A DNA stretch of 37,773 nt, taken from assembly GCA_017507385.1 (NCBI GenBank), contig JAFWAX010000028.1, positions 1 through 37,773 on the forward strand. The letters run 5' to 3'. The DNA is from Bacteroidaceae bacterium. Its GTDB lineage: Bacteria; Bacteroidota; Bacteroidia; Bacteroidales; Bacteroidaceae. Positions 16,044-25,397 of this stretch are shown piece after piece. The position numbers were made by a program, and so were the translations under genes. Numbering within the stretch: the stretch's first letter is position 1; every line of letters begins with the position of its first letter. Under the pieces are notes generated by a model. It saw nothing but the letters and a program-made list of their open reading frames with translations. It made no database searches and was not told the DNA's origin.

Positions 16044-17411
16044 ATGGAATTGTTATTCTTTCAAGGGTATGTGGTGTCAGGAATCATCGGTGATTCCATA
16101 CTGCATATCTCAATATGGGCAGCATTGTTTTGCATGCTGCTGATTGTGTTTGGCATGTACTTTGTTTGCCGCTTGATTATCAGACGTGAAAACAAAAGAG
16201 TGGAAGAACAAAAGAGGGAGATGAAACGAGATCACGCTGAAGAACTGAACTATGTGAAACAGCAAACACTGACCAGAGTCAGCAGAGAATTGCAGGCTCC
16301 CATCACGATGATCATAGCCCCTCTGCAGCAGATGGCCAACGAGCCGCTGTCGGACGATGTACGGGCAAGGGTGCAAATTGTACTCAGAAATGCACAGGTA
16401 ATGCTGCACCAAATCAACATGCTGCCTGTCGGCATGAAAGCAAATGCTGCCTCAATGGATGCTGCCATACCACAAATGATGATGGACATGAAACTGGCGC
16501 CCACTCCTGTAGCTCCGGCACCAGCTGAACCGGAAAGTCCGTCGGGCGTGGATGACAGCAATGCGGCTAAGGCTGCGGCAATGGCAAAGGAAGCACAGAC
16601 AGAAGGATGGGAAGATGTGAACCATCAGTTCACCATGCTGGTGGTGGATGACAGTGCAGACATGTGCCGCTTTGTTCGTGACTATTTCCGCGGAGAATAC
16701 AACGTCATTACTGCTTCAGATGGCGAACAGGCTTTGAAGCAACTGCAAGACAACGACAACATAGACCTCGTGGTGAGCGACGTGACCATGCCGAAGATGG
16801 ATGGACTGGAACTTTGCCAATACGTGAAGACCAACTTGAGGTGGTCGCACATCCCTGTCATTCTGCTGACAGGAAGAACTGGCGAAGAGATGGAGATGAA
16901 AGGCTTGAAATTAGGCGCTGACGACTATATTACCAAGCCGTTCAACGTGGAGATGCTTCGCCTGAGAGTAAAGAAACTGATTGAGAAAAAGGAAAATCGC
17001 CAAAAGCAATTCCGAGAGAAAATCGATGTGGCGCCAAGCGAAATCACTATCACATCTGTGGACGAGGAGTTCATACAGAAAGCTTTGAGAATCTGCGAAG
17101 AACACATTTCTGACACAGAGTTCTCCGTGGAAGTGCTCGGCCAAGAACTGTCGCTGAGCCGCACTTACTTGTACAAGAAACTCATCAACATCACCGGAAA
17201 AGGTCCTGCGGAATTCATTCGCACCATCCGCATGAAACGTGCCAAGCAGTATTTGGAAAGCGGACAAATGCAGATTACAGAAATCTCTGCTGCATTAGGC
17301 TACAACAGTCCTAAACGTCTGACAGAAAACTTCAAGGCTGAATACGGCATGTCTCCATCCGAATATCTGAAGAATATTAGGCAGGAAAGAAGCGGGAAAA
17401 TAAAAATTTAA
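16044..17411 (+). CDS. Membrane-anchored response regulator, degenerate hybrid two-component protein
   Basis: 455 residues. Order: short N-terminus, one membrane helix (~21-46), a coiled charged stretch (~47-70), a remnant of the histidine-kinase dimerisation domain (~70-128, [21 protein letters not shown]), an Ala/Pro linker (~150-188), a receiver domain (~197-312) and an AraC-type HTH (~340-445, [30 protein letters not shown]). The receiver looks active: Asp202/Asp203, phospho-acceptor Asp246 ([10 protein letters not shown]), Thr276 and Lys298. In the kinase remnant Arg81 stands where the phospho-accepting His belongs (S-H-E-L becomes S-R-E-L). There is no ATPase domain and no periplasmic sensor. 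It must be phosphorylated by a partner or act unphosphorylated. First gene of an operon with ugd and GH67 (gaps 25 and 27). Confidence 0.88.
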   Translation: MELLFFQGYVVSGIIGDSILHISIWAALFCMLLIVFGMYFVCRLIIRRENKRVEEQKREMKRDHAEELNYVKQQTLTRVSRELQAPITMIIAPLQQMANEPLSDDVRARVQIVLRNAQVMLHQINMLPVGMKANAASMDAAIPQMMMDMKLAPTPVAPAPAEPESPSGVDDSNAAKAAAMAKEAQTEGWEDVNHQFTMLVVDDSADMCRFVRDYFRGEYNVITASDGEQALKQLQDNDNIDLVVSDVTMPKMDGLELCQYVKTNLRWSHIPVILLTGRTGEEMEMKGLKLGADDYITKPFNVEMLRLRVKKLIEKKENRQKQFREKIDVAPSEITITSVDEEFIQKALRICEEHISDTEFSVEVLGQELSLSRTYLYKKLINITGKGPAEFIRTIRMKRAKQYLESGQMQITEISAALGYNSPKRLTENFKAEYGMSPSEYLKNIRQERSGKIKI

Positions 17412-17436
17412 TCAACTAAAAAGGGATTCAAAAATC

Positions 17437-18711
17437 ATGAAAGAGCTGAAAGACATTAAGATAGCTGTAGCCGGAACAGGCTACGTAGGACTCAGCATCG
17501 CCACTCTGTTGGCTCAGCACCATCAGGTTACAGCAGTAGATGTGGTGAAAGAGAAGGTTGACATGATTAACAACAAGAAGTCACCCATCCAAGACGAATA
17601 CATCGAGAAGTTTCTGGCAGAGAAAGACTTGAATCTCACAGCCACACTGGATGGCAAATCGGCTTATAAAGATGCTGATTTCGTCATTATAGCTGCTCCA
17701 ACCAACTATGACCCCGTCAAGAACTATTTCGACACTTCACACGTCGAAGAGGTCATCGATTTGGTGCTGGAAGTCAATCCAAATGCCGTAATGGTCATCA
17801 AATCAACCATTCCCGTAGGTTACACGGAAGGATTGTACAGCAAATACGGCTACGCTATGAAGCTGCTCTTTTCACCAGAGTTCTTGCGCGAAAGCAAAGC
17901 CTTGTATGACAACCTCTACCCTTCCCGCATCATCGTAGGTTCACCAAAACGCATTGAGGTGAAAAACGCAGAAGAACTGCATGAAGCAGCTGTTACATTT
18001 GCGGCTCTCCTGCAAGAAGGAGCCATCAAGGAGAATGTGGAGGTGCTGCACATGGGATTGACTGAAGCAGAAGCGGTTAAGCTGTTTGCCAACACTTATC
18101 TGGCATTGCGTGTCTCTTACTTCAACGAGCTGGACACTTATGCAGAGGTGAAAGGGCTGGATGCACAGGCCATCATACAAGGTGTTGGTCTCGACCCGCG
18201 CATCGGCACTCACTACAACAATCCATCGTTTGGCTACGGAGGCTACTGCCTGCCCAAAGACACCAAGCAGCTTTTGGCAAACTATCAAGATGTGCCACAG
18301 CAAATGATGACAGCCATTGTCGAAAGCAACCGAACCAGAAAAGATTTCATTGCCGACCGCGTACTGCAAATGGCTGGATACTATAGCTATACCAATCGCA
18401 TACGCTGGAACGAAGAGGTGGAAAAGGATGTAGTCATCGGTGTGTTCCGCCTCACGATGAAGAGCAATTCTGACAATTTCCGCCAGTCATCCATCCAAGG
18501 CATCATGAAGCGCATCAAAGCCAAAGGTGCCACCGTCATCATCTACGAACCAACACTGCCCAACGGCACTTCCTTCTTCGGTTCTAAGGTGGTCAATGAC
18601 TTGGAAGAATTCAAGAGTAAAGCACAGGCCATCATAGCCAACCGCTATGACACATGTCTGGATGATGTTCAAGACAAAGTATATACACGAGACATCTTCA
18701 GAAGGGACTAA
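17437..18711 (+). CDS. ugd: UDP-glucose 6-dehydrogenase
   Basis: Oxidises UDP-glucose to UDP-glucuronate with two NAD+, supplying uronic acid for capsule, O-antigen or other glycans. 424 residues. The N-terminal Rossmann motif [11 protein letters not shown] (residues 10-20) binds NAD. The family run [61 protein letters not shown] and the catalytic-Cys motif [15 protein letters not shown] (Cys271) are intact. The C-terminal domain (~315-424, [19 protein letters not shown]...) is complete. It lies between the regulator and GH67. The pairing of a UDP-GlcA-forming enzyme with a GlcA-releasing enzyme is notable but may only reflect shared transcription. Confidence 0.95.
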   Translation: MKELKDIKIAVAGTGYVGLSIATLLAQHHQVTAVDVVKEKVDMINNKKSPIQDEYIEKFLAEKDLNLTATLDGKSAYKDADFVIIAAPTNYDPVKNYFDTSHVEEVIDLVLEVNPNAVMVIKSTIPVGYTEGLYSKYGYAMKLLFSPEFLRESKALYDNLYPSRIIVGSPKRIEVKNAEELHEAAVTFAALLQEGAIKENVEVLHMGLTEAEAVKLFANTYLALRVSYFNELDTYAEVKGLDAQAIIQGVGLDPRIGTHYNNPSFGYGGYCLPKDTKQLLANYQDVPQQMMTAIVESNRTRKDFIADRVLQMAGYYSYTNRIRWNEEVEKDVVIGVFRLTMKSNSDNFRQSSIQGIMKRIKAKGATVIIYEPTLPNGTSFFGSKVVNDLEEFKSKAQAIIANRYDTCLDDVQDKVYTRDIFRRD

Positions 18712-18738
18712 ACCTTTCTTTTTGAAACGATTACGAAT

Positions 18739-20529
18739 ATGAGAAAATTTCTATTCACCACTCTCTTGCTGGCTGTATGCCATTGTGTGTGGGCTGAACA
18801 AATCGAACTGCGATTGCTGAATCACTGGGACAATCCCGATGGAACCATAGAACGCGGATATGCAGGGCGTTCCATCTGGAAATGGGAAGAAATTCCTGCC
18901 GGGAAGAAGCAAATGCCAGCCGAATTAAGAGAACGCTACGAGGAATACGGGCGTATCAACCAAGAGTATGGTATCAATGGAACCGTCCTTAACAATGTAA
19001 ATGCTAAGCCTTTAATGCTGACAAGCGACATGCTGAAAAAGACTGCAAAGATTGCAGACATTCTGCGTCCTTATGGCATCAAAGTATATCTTTCCATCAA
19101 TTTCGCTTCTCCTAAAGCTTTGGGAGAGGTTGCCACAGCCGACCCTCTGGACGAAGATGTTCAAAAGTGGTGGGCAAAAAAAGCCAAGGAAATATACAAG
19201 CTGATTCCTGACTTTGGCGGCTTTTTGGTCAAAGCAAACAGCGAAGGCGAGCCTGGACCGATGGATTATGGCCGCACCCATGTGGATGGAGCTAACATGC
19301 TGGCAAACGCCCTCAATCCCTATGGCGGCATCGTCATGTGGAGAGCCTTTGTCTATTCGGCAAAAAGCGGAGAAAAGAACACAGAGAAGAGTCTTGCACA
19401 GCGTGCCTATGAAAGCGACCGCGCCAATCAGGCCTACGAGGAATTTATCCGGTTTGACGGCCAGTTTGCCGATAATGTCATCATCCAGATTAAAAACGGA
19501 CCTATTGATTTCCAGCCACGCGAACCTGTTTCGCCGCTGTTCTTTGCACTGAAGAAGACCAAGATGATGGTAGAGTTCCAAATCACTCAGGAATACACAG
19601 GCGGCAGCATCCAGACCTGTTTCCTTGCCCCCATGTGGCGAGAGTTCTTCGACACGCTCGACATGGTGGCAGACCGCCAGAAACTCGTGGGAGTGGCTGG
19701 TGTGGCAAACATCGGAGATGCCGACAACTGGACAGCCAACGACCTTGCCATGGCTAACTGGTACGCTTTCGGCAGATTAGCCAATGACACCAAGGCTTCA
19801 TCCAAGGATATAGCAGAAGAATTCCTGAAGAAGAACTACAGCACCGACGAGCGTTTCGTGCGCCCTATGACCCAGCTGCTCTTGAAAAGCCGCGAAGCTG
19901 TCGTAGATTACATGATGCCACTCGGACTGCACCACATCTTTGCAGGAGGACATCATTATGGACCTGAGCCATGGTGCAACCCCAGAGGCTGGCGTGAAGA
20001 CTGGCTTCCCAAATTCTATCATCGTGCAGACAGCATTGGATTAGGATTCAACCGTACAGACCATGCAGAACCCTGCTTGGCTGGCAATGAAGGTTCCAAC
20101 AACGTAAGCCAGTACCCTGAACCATTCCGTACATTATATAATAACATCAGAACCTGTCCGGAAAACCTGCTTCTGTGGTTCCATCACGTATCATGGGACT
20201 ACACCATGAGCAACGGGCTTTCCATGTGGAACAATCTCTGCTACATGTACGACAGAGGAGTTCGCCAAGCAACTGAATTTGTAAAGACTTGGGAATCTGT
20301 CAAACCTTACGTTGACAATGAACGCTATGAGCGCCAGCTCACCCGCTTCCGCCGTCAAGCCAGAGACGCACAGTGGTGGCGCGATGCCTGCCTGCTCTAC
20401 TTTCAGGAATTTTCAGGCAAGCCGCTTCCTCCTGACAGCCCTGCTCCTCAGTTCACATTGAAACAGCTGATGGATTATCACTTAAACATCGACAACTACA
20501 CCTCGGCGCCCATAGACAAGCTTCCCTGA
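18739..20529 (+). CDS. GH67 alpha-glucuronidase lacking the N-terminal domain
   Basis: Cleaves (4-O-methyl)glucuronic acid from the non-reducing end of aldouronic xylo-oligosaccharides. 596 residues. The signal peptide (1-19) is followed at once by the catalytic barrel: LRLLNHWDNPDGTIERGYAGRSIWKW starts at residue 25. Expected catalytic residues are present: Glu169 (ANSEGEPGP), Asp257 (NGPIDFQP) and Glu285 (TQEYTG). Characterised GH67 enzymes are about 670-730 residues and carry a ~120-residue N-terminal beta domain that is missing here. The C-terminal helical domain (LWFHHVSWDY..., WWRDACLLYFQEFSG) is complete. Export is predicted from the signal peptide. Last gene of the operon, followed by a strong terminator. 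Confidence 0.94.
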   Translation: MRKFLFTTLLLAVCHCVWAEQIELRLLNHWDNPDGTIERGYAGRSIWKWEEIPAGKKQMPAELRERYEEYGRINQEYGINGTVLNNVNAKPLMLTSDMLKKTAKIADILRPYGIKVYLSINFASPKALGEVATADPLDEDVQKWWAKKAKEIYKLIPDFGGFLVKANSEGEPGPMDYGRTHVDGANMLANALNPYGGIVMWRAFVYSAKSGEKNTEKSLAQRAYESDRANQAYEEFIRFDGQFADNVIIQIKNGPIDFQPREPVSPLFFALKKTKMMVEFQITQEYTGGSIQTCFLAPMWREFFDTLDMVADRQKLVGVAGVANIGDADNWTANDLAMANWYAFGRLANDTKASSKDIAEEFLKKNYSTDERFVRPMTQLLLKSREAVVDYMMPLGLHHIFAGGHHYGPEPWCNPRGWREDWLPKFYHRADSIGLGFNRTDHAEPCLAGNEGSNNVSQYPEPFRTLYNNIRTCPENLLLWFHHVSWDYTMSNGLSMWNNLCYMYDRGVRQATEFVKTWESVKPYVDNERYERQLTRFRRQARDAQWWRDACLLYFQEFSGKPLPPDSPAPQFTLKQLMDYHLNIDNYTSAPIDKLP

Positions 20530-20565
20530 CACATTTCTACTATAGACGCCTTACTACAATCAATA

Positions 20566-20613
20566 CAAGAAGGAGAAGAACTCACAACACGGTTCTTCTC
20601 CTTCTTGCTTTTT
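20566..20613 (+). terminator. Rho-independent terminator after GH67
   Basis: Perfect 16-bp stem (20566-20581 with 20592-20607, CAAGAAGGAGAAGAAC and its complement), 10-base loop, then a T-rich tail CTTTTTC. Confidence 0.9.
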
Positions 20614-20648
20614 CATTAGCCTTTCTGGCTCAGCGGATTTCTTTTATT

Positions 20649-20685
20649 AACGTGAGTTCGACGAATTAAAAGCTGCATGAATCAA
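20649..20685. repeat. 37-bp conserved block, copy B
   Basis: Exact 37-bp match to 12259-12295, again just after a terminator and before a palindromic element. The inverted ACTCACGTT seen beyond the first palindrome is not evident here. Confidence 0.8.
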
Positions 20686-20724
20686 ATTGAACAAAATAAG
20701 ATTCCCATTGTTTCACCTTCACCA

Positions 20725-20790
20725 TGCGCATAATATTTAAAACACCGCGTTTGAAATATTTCGTAAGCGGTGTTTTAAATATTATGCGCA
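20725..20790. repeat. Palindromic intergenic element, copy 3
   Basis: Perfect 24-bp arms, 20725-20748 and 20767-20790, ending TGCGCATAATATTTAAAACA and its complement, around the centre GAAATATTTC (20753-20762). Outer arms continue imperfectly (CACCATGCGCA against TGCGCACGGTG). It lies in the convergent gap between GH67 and the M6 protease. The 327-base gap otherwise holds only the terminator and the 37-bp block. Confidence 0.9.
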
Positions 20791-20856
20791 CGGTGGACAC
20801 GTAAGGAACATCATGCTTTATGCAAGTTAGTGTTGACAAACCAGATTTCTTGAAAT

Positions 20857-22401
20857 CTACTTCACATATACCTTTCTGACTTTTCCGTCACTAAACTTCA
20901 CTATATTCAGCCCCTTCTCCAATTTGGGCTTCTTCAATCCCGTCAACGAGTAAAATGCCACCATCTTCACATCCTTATCCTTCGTGCCGGCAATTGCGTT
21001 CGCCTCTGGCGCACCACCATTTATGTCTAACGTAATGGTGCCATCTTCATGCTCAACAATGTTGGTTACCGTCTGTCCCAACAAATCTCCCGTAAAGACC
21101 TCATAAGAAGACATTTCAGTCACATTAGCTTCGCCTGGATAGAGGTCACCACGCAGAGACTCTGCCCAAATCTCAGGAGTTGATGATGAAGAAGAGAACA
21201 GTTCCTTGTCGGCTGGCACAATCGTCATACGCTGATGCTTAGCATTCGCATTCACCTTATTGCTGCTCCACACGCTTCGCACATAGTCCACATGAGTTAT
21301 CTGCAAACCGTGGCAAGCTCCATATTTATTCAGAACAGTCTGGCTTGAACAGCCCAGATACTTGTCGAAGCCGATATTCTGCCTGTTCTCCAAAATAAAG
21401 TACTCATCAGGATTGGCCTTATTCACTATTTTATAGCCCACGCCATCCGTTTCAATCGGATAAAGTGTGAGACTGCAAGCCGTATCGGGAGCGAGCTCGA
21501 CTAACTTCTTCCACCCCATGAAGTCACGTTCATAGGCTGACATGCAACATGGCTGATAGCCATTAATCTGGTAACAGCCAGAATCCATCACATCCCAATA
21601 GTCCAGTCCAAAGGCATCACCTACCGTATCATAGAAATCCGGCAGCCCTAAACCATGACTCATCTCGTGCACAATGGCACCGATGCCATCCTGCTTACCA
21701 TTGAAGTGCTCATTGGTGCATCCAAACGCTGCAAACGTAACCTTCTGCTCATCATACGTGATAGTGATAGAGCTGGCGCTTTCCTTTGGCCAAATAGTGT
21801 ACGGGTCATCGCTGCCATTCTGCCCTTCACCCGCATAAATAAAGAAAACCATATCCACTATTCCATCCCCGTTGTTGTCAAAGATGCTCCACTCCACATC
21901 ATTCTGTGCTACAAGCTTGCACGCTTCTGAATAGAACTGCTGAATGTTGACATCCTTGCGCACAGCACCATCTTCGCCGTAATATTTATAGCTTCTTGAC
22001 AAAGTGACTGGGCCAAACACTTCAAATTCAGGCATAAATTGACCATCAGACTGCTGTCGAAAGTATTCCTTCACAGAGCCAAACGATGAGGGATTTCCAG
22101 GGTGCACACCCTCTCCCGCATTGAAAACTTCTTCATAGACAGCCTTCACCGAGTCTTCGCCTTCGGCAACAGAAAACTTCAAATCGTCAAACTGCACCAA
22201 TACAACAGGAATCTTTGGACTCCCCCAGCAAGTCAGCGACGCTTCTTCCGCTACACCCAGCGTGCGAGTCGATAAAGAAAAAGGAGAACGATTTTCTTCT
22301 GTCACATTCTCTATTCGCCCACGCCTCTGAAAATAGTCTTGAGCCATTGCAGCAGTAGCCATCATCGCAGCTACCATCATTATAAAACATCTTTTCATCA
22401 T
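20857..22401 (-). CDS. Secreted M6 family metalloprotease
   Basis: 514-residue zinc protease of the immune-inhibitor-A (M6) type. Signal peptide at residues 1-20 (AMA before QDYF). The catalytic domain begins at ~60 (IPVVLVQFDDLKF) and includes SVKEYFRQQSDGQF and DNNGDGIVDMVFFIYAGEG, a calcium-loop-like DxNxDG segment. The zinc site HEMSHGLGLPDFYD is at about residue 243, followed by YWDVMDSGCY and CCMSAYERDFMGW. The C-terminal tail (KMVAFYSLTGLKKPKLEKGLNIVKFSDGKVRKVYVK) is the same type as in the 2724 and 37085 genes. Export to the surface or medium is likely; the substrate is unknown. It begins 11 bases after the methyltransferase gene stop. Confidence 0.93.
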   Translation of the reverse strand: MMKRCFIMMVAAMMATAAMAQDYFQRRGRIENVTEENRSPFSLSTRTLGVAEEASLTCWGSPKIPVVLVQFDDLKFSVAEGEDSVKAVYEEVFNAGEGVHPGNPSSFGSVKEYFRQQSDGQFMPEFEVFGPVTLSRSYKYYGEDGAVRKDVNIQQFYSEACKLVAQNDVEWSIFDNNGDGIVDMVFFIYAGEGQNGSDDPYTIWPKESASSITITYDEQKVTFAAFGCTNEHFNGKQDGIGAIVHEMSHGLGLPDFYDTVGDAFGLDYWDVMDSGCYQINGYQPCCMSAYERDFMGWKKLVELAPDTACSLTLYPIETDGVGYKIVNKANPDEYFILENRQNIGFDKYLGCSSQTVLNKYGACHGLQITHVDYVRSVWSSNKVNANAKHQRMTIVPADKELFSSSSSTPEIWAESLRGDLYPGEANVTEMSSYEVFTGDLLGQTVTNIVEHEDGTITLDINGGAPEANAIAGTKDKDVKMVAFYSLTGLKKPKLEKGLNIVKFSDGKVRKVYVK

Positions 22402-22412
22402 TATTTCTAAAT

Positions 22413-23225
22413 TTATTTCTTTTCAAACCGTTGGCGAACCGCCTCAAACAACAAAACCGCCGTGCTGACCGACACATTGAGCGAGTCAATCTGTCCCCGC
22501 ATCGGAATGCGGATATGTGCATCAGCCGCCTTACGCCAGACATCTGTCAGCCCCGTTGCTTCCGTACCCATCACAATAGCAGTTCCTTCCCTCATATCTT
22601 CATCATAGTACAGGTGCGAGTCTTGCAGCTGAGCCGTCAAGATACGTATGCCCCTTTCCTTCAGAAACGCTATGCACTCTTCCGTGCAGCAAGCCACGCT
22701 GGGAACAGTGAACACAGCTCCAACCGAGCTGCGTATCAAGTTCGGGTTATACAGGTCTGTCAACGGATTGCACACGACTACCGCATCAGCACCAGCCGCA
22801 TCAGCGCTCCGCAAGATTGCTCCCAGATTTCCGGGCTTCTCCACACTTTCCAGCACCACAATCAGCGGATGCTCCTTCAGCCTCAAATCGCTCAAAGCAA
22901 GTTTTTTCTCCTTCACTTCCGCCATCACCCCTTCCGTTCCACCACGATACGCCATCTTGCTATATACTTCAGCCGTCACCTCATAGATTCCTCTTGCCGC
23001 ATTCAACGATGTCAGCACCTCCATATCCGCCTGCTCATTCTTCAAAATCTCAGGGCAAAAAAACACCGTATCAATCTCCATGCCAGCTTCCACGCAATGC
23101 AGAAGTTCCCTCAGCCCCTCCACTACGAAGAGCCCGGACTTCCGACGTTCCGATGACTTCTGCTGCAAAGCCAGCAACGCCTTCACCTTCGGATTCTGCA
23201 TGCTTGATATGATGTCGTTTGCCAT
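22413..23225 (-). CDS. TrmH/SpoU-family RNA 2'-O-methyltransferase
   Basis: 270-residue SAM-dependent methyltransferase of the SPOUT class that methylates ribose in rRNA or tRNA. An N-terminal substrate-binding domain (RKSGLFVVEGLRELLHCVEAG) precedes the three SPOUT motifs: EKPGNLGAILRSADAAGAD (motif 1), AIVMGTEATGL (motif 2) and IPMRGQIDSLNVSVSTAVLLFE (motif 3). The trefoil-knot domain is complete. The target cannot be told from the sequence; RlmB-like 23S rRNA methylation is one option. A TATCTTTG promoter box lies 21 bases upstream. First gene of a two-gene unit with the M6 protease. Confidence 0.94.
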   Translation of the reverse strand: MANDIISSMQNPKVKALLALQQKSSERRKSGLFVVEGLRELLHCVEAGMEIDTVFFCPEILKNEQADMEVLTSLNAARGIYEVTAEVYSKMAYRGGTEGVMAEVKEKKLALSDLRLKEHPLIVVLESVEKPGNLGAILRSADAAGADAVVVCNPLTDLYNPNLIRSSVGAVFTVPSVACCTEECIAFLKERGIRILTAQLQDSHLYYDEDMREGTAIVMGTEATGLTDVWRKAADAHIRIPMRGQIDSLNVSVSTAVLLFEAVRQRFEKK

Positions 23226-23245
23226 ATTCCTTTCTTTTTCAACTG

Positions 23246-23253
23246 CAAAGATA
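23246..23253 (-). promoter_or_regulatory. -7 promoter element for the methyltransferase/M6 unit
   Basis: Reads TATCTTTG on the minus strand. Predicted transcript start near 23242, leader about 17 bases to the ATG at 23225. Confidence 0.6.
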
Positions 23254-23384
23254 ATGCAAAAAAAACGAGTAAACGAATAAAAGGATGTTTATTTTCTCTA
23301 TTCCACAAAAGGAATTCCTGCGAATCTGAAATAAAATTTACAGGTTTTCTCATTAGGAAGAAAAGGTGTTAAAGGAAAAATAAT

Positions 23385-23392
23385 TATATTTG
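23385..23392 (+). promoter_or_regulatory. -7 promoter element for the acetylesterase gene
   Basis: TATATTTG matches TAnnTTTG and ends 18 bases before the ATG at 23411. The start of transcription should lie near 23396, so an upstream TTG start at 23390 is unlikely. Confidence 0.6.
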
Positions 23393-23410
23393 CAAAAAAT
23401 ATGTTCAATT

Positions 23411-25333
23411 ATGAAAAAGATTCTTTTGCTGACTATCATGATGGCAGCCTGCGTGTTGATGCGGGCACAAGAAAGCAGATTGCAGATGCCTCAGTTCTTT
23501 GCTGACGGCATGGTGCTGCAGCGAGAAGTGAAAATTCCCGTATGGGGCAAGGGCATTGCTGGCGAAGAGATTGCCGTCTCGCTGAACGGAAAAACGGCAA
23601 GAACAACCGTAAAGGCTGATGGAACATGGAAGGTGTATATGCCAAAGATGAAAGCTGGAGGCCCTTACACGTTGGAGGCAAGAATGGGAGATGACTGCCA
23701 GCTGAAAATAGAGAATGTGCTGGTGGGCGATGTCTTCCTCTGTTCGGGACAATCAAACATGGAACTTCCCATCCGCCGCTGCATGGATGTGGTGGCACAA
23801 GAGGTAAAGGACTACAGCAACGATATGATTCGCTACCTAAAATTCCCCCATCAGTTCAATTATGTGCGCCCCAATGACGATGTGAAGGCTTTGCCATGGC
23901 AGAATATCACTCCAGAAAACTGTGCCGAGGTGAGCGGCATCTGCTATTTCATGGCGCGCGAGCTGCAAGCGAAGCATGGCGTGCCTATCGGCATCATCAA
24001 CTCGGCTGTTGGCGGAACCCAGGTGCAGGCATGGATGCCACGTGAAGTGCTGGCAACTTTCGATGGCTATGAGGAGGAACTGGCCAAAAAGAAATACCAT
24101 CAAGAAAACTGGGTGGATTCCATTCGCCATGTGGAAAATATGGAAGGAATGGAATGGGAACGCAAAATGGTGGAGACCGACACGGTGGTAAACCGATGGA
24201 AAACAGAAGGCTATAATTTTGCAGGGTGGAAAACCGTGGACATGTTCTCAAACTGGAGTGGATTCAAAAACGGCTCTTACTGGTTCAGAACAACGGTGAC
24301 ACTCCCGAAGGAATTGGCAGGAAAACGAGGTGTGCTGCGCTTCGGAGCCATGAAGGATGCCGATACGATTTACGTGAACAGCCAATATGTGGGCAACACG
24401 ACCTACGAATATCCGCCTCGTATATATGAAGTGAAAGATGGAATATTGCGTGAAGGCGAAAATGAAATCGTTGTGCATCTGATGTCGCAAAGCGGAATGG
24501 CGAATTTCACACGCGGCAAGCTGTACCAGCTGGAGGTGGGCGAACTGGTGTTCCCCATCGCACCAGAGCTGCAAATGGCTGTAGGATGCACGATGCCACG
24601 CAAGCCTGCCAGCACCTACTTTGTTGATACGCCAACAGGCCTTTATAATGCAATGATTGCGCCATTGCAAGACTTCCCCGTGAAAGGCATGCTATGGTAT
24701 CAGGGCGAATCAAATCAGGGACAACCTTCAACGTATGCCGACATGCTTAAAGCGATGGTAAACTCATGGCGGCAGCAGTTCAAGAGCAAGTTCCCTGTAG
24801 TCATCATGCAGTTGCCTGGCTATATGTCCAAGCATGAACAGCCTGTGGAAACTGGATGGACACGCATACGCCACCAGCAATATCTTGCAGCACAGCAAAT
24901 TAAAAAAGCGTCGCTGGCACCGACAATTGACACAGGAGAGTATAACGACATTCATCCGCAAGACAAAATAACAGCAGGAAAACGCGCTGCCCAACAGATG
25001 AACAAGCTGGCATACGATGACGACAGCGATGCCAACGATGTGCCTATGCCTGTGGCAGCTCGTGTGAAGAACGGAAAAGCTATCCTGACATTCGACGGCG
25101 AATCGGATGGACTGAAAGTGAAAGGCCATAAACTAAAGGACTTTGCCGTACTGGTGAATGGGAAATACCAATGGGCAGAAGCACGCATAGCAGGCGAAGA
25201 CATCGTAGAAGTGGAACTTCCCCAAGGAGTGAAAGCCACAACAGTACGCTACTGCTGGGATGATTATCCAGAACCATCGCTCTACAACTCGGAAGGCGTT
25301 CCAGCTCCTCAATTCGAGATACAAGCGAAATAA
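23411..25333 (+). CDS. Sialate O-acetylesterase-like SGNH esterase
   Basis: 640-residue secreted esterase that probably removes O-acetyl groups from glycans such as sialic acid or acetylated polysaccharide. The signal peptide spans residues 1-20. An N-terminal beta-sandwich follows (MPQFFADGMVLQREVKIPVWGKG). Ser115 lies in GQSNMELP (SGNH block I), and the fold continues with GIINSAVGGTQVQAWMP and MLWYQGESNQGQ. The Asp/His pair is in DIHPQDK (Asp513, His515). A jelly-roll insert (about 280-390, SYWFRTTVTLPKELAGKRGVLRFGAMKDADTIYVN) splits the SGNH domain, as in sialate O-acetylesterases. The ATG at 23411 gives the proper signal. Single gene, convergent with the CinA-type gene. Confidence 0.92.
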   Translation: MKKILLLTIMMAACVLMRAQESRLQMPQFFADGMVLQREVKIPVWGKGIAGEEIAVSLNGKTARTTVKADGTWKVYMPKMKAGGPYTLEARMGDDCQLKIENVLVGDVFLCSGQSNMELPIRRCMDVVAQEVKDYSNDMIRYLKFPHQFNYVRPNDDVKALPWQNITPENCAEVSGICYFMARELQAKHGVPIGIINSAVGGTQVQAWMPREVLATFDGYEEELAKKKYHQENWVDSIRHVENMEGMEWERKMVETDTVVNRWKTEGYNFAGWKTVDMFSNWSGFKNGSYWFRTTVTLPKELAGKRGVLRFGAMKDADTIYVNSQYVGNTTYEYPPRIYEVKDGILREGENEIVVHLMSQSGMANFTRGKLYQLEVGELVFPIAPELQMAVGCTMPRKPASTYFVDTPTGLYNAMIAPLQDFPVKGMLWYQGESNQGQPSTYADMLKAMVNSWRQQFKSKFPVVIMQLPGYMSKHEQPVETGWTRIRHQQYLAAQQIKKASLAPTIDTGEYNDIHPQDKITAGKRAAQQMNKLAYDDDSDANDVPMPVAARVKNGKAILTFDGESDGLKVKGHKLKDFAVLVNGKYQWAEARIAGEDIVEVELPQGVKATTVRYCWDDYPEPSLYNSEGVPAPQFEIQAK

Positions 25334-25342
25334 TGATGAAGG

Positions 25343-25397
25343 AGACAAATAATGACGAAGGGTGTGCATCAAGCACACCCTTCGTCATTATTTGTCT
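25343..25397. terminator. 25-bp perfect hairpin shared by two convergent genes
   Basis: Arms 25343-25367 and 25373-25397 are exact reverse complements (inner part ACGAAGGGTGTGC) with loop ATCAA. The hairpin begins 10 bases after the esterase stop and contains the last codons and the stop of the CinA-type gene. There is no U-run on either side, so terminator function is inference. Confidence 0.7.

Noticed and set aside
23390..23410. TTG start for the acetylesterase gene
   Set aside because: It lies inside the predicted promoter box and before the expected transcript start.
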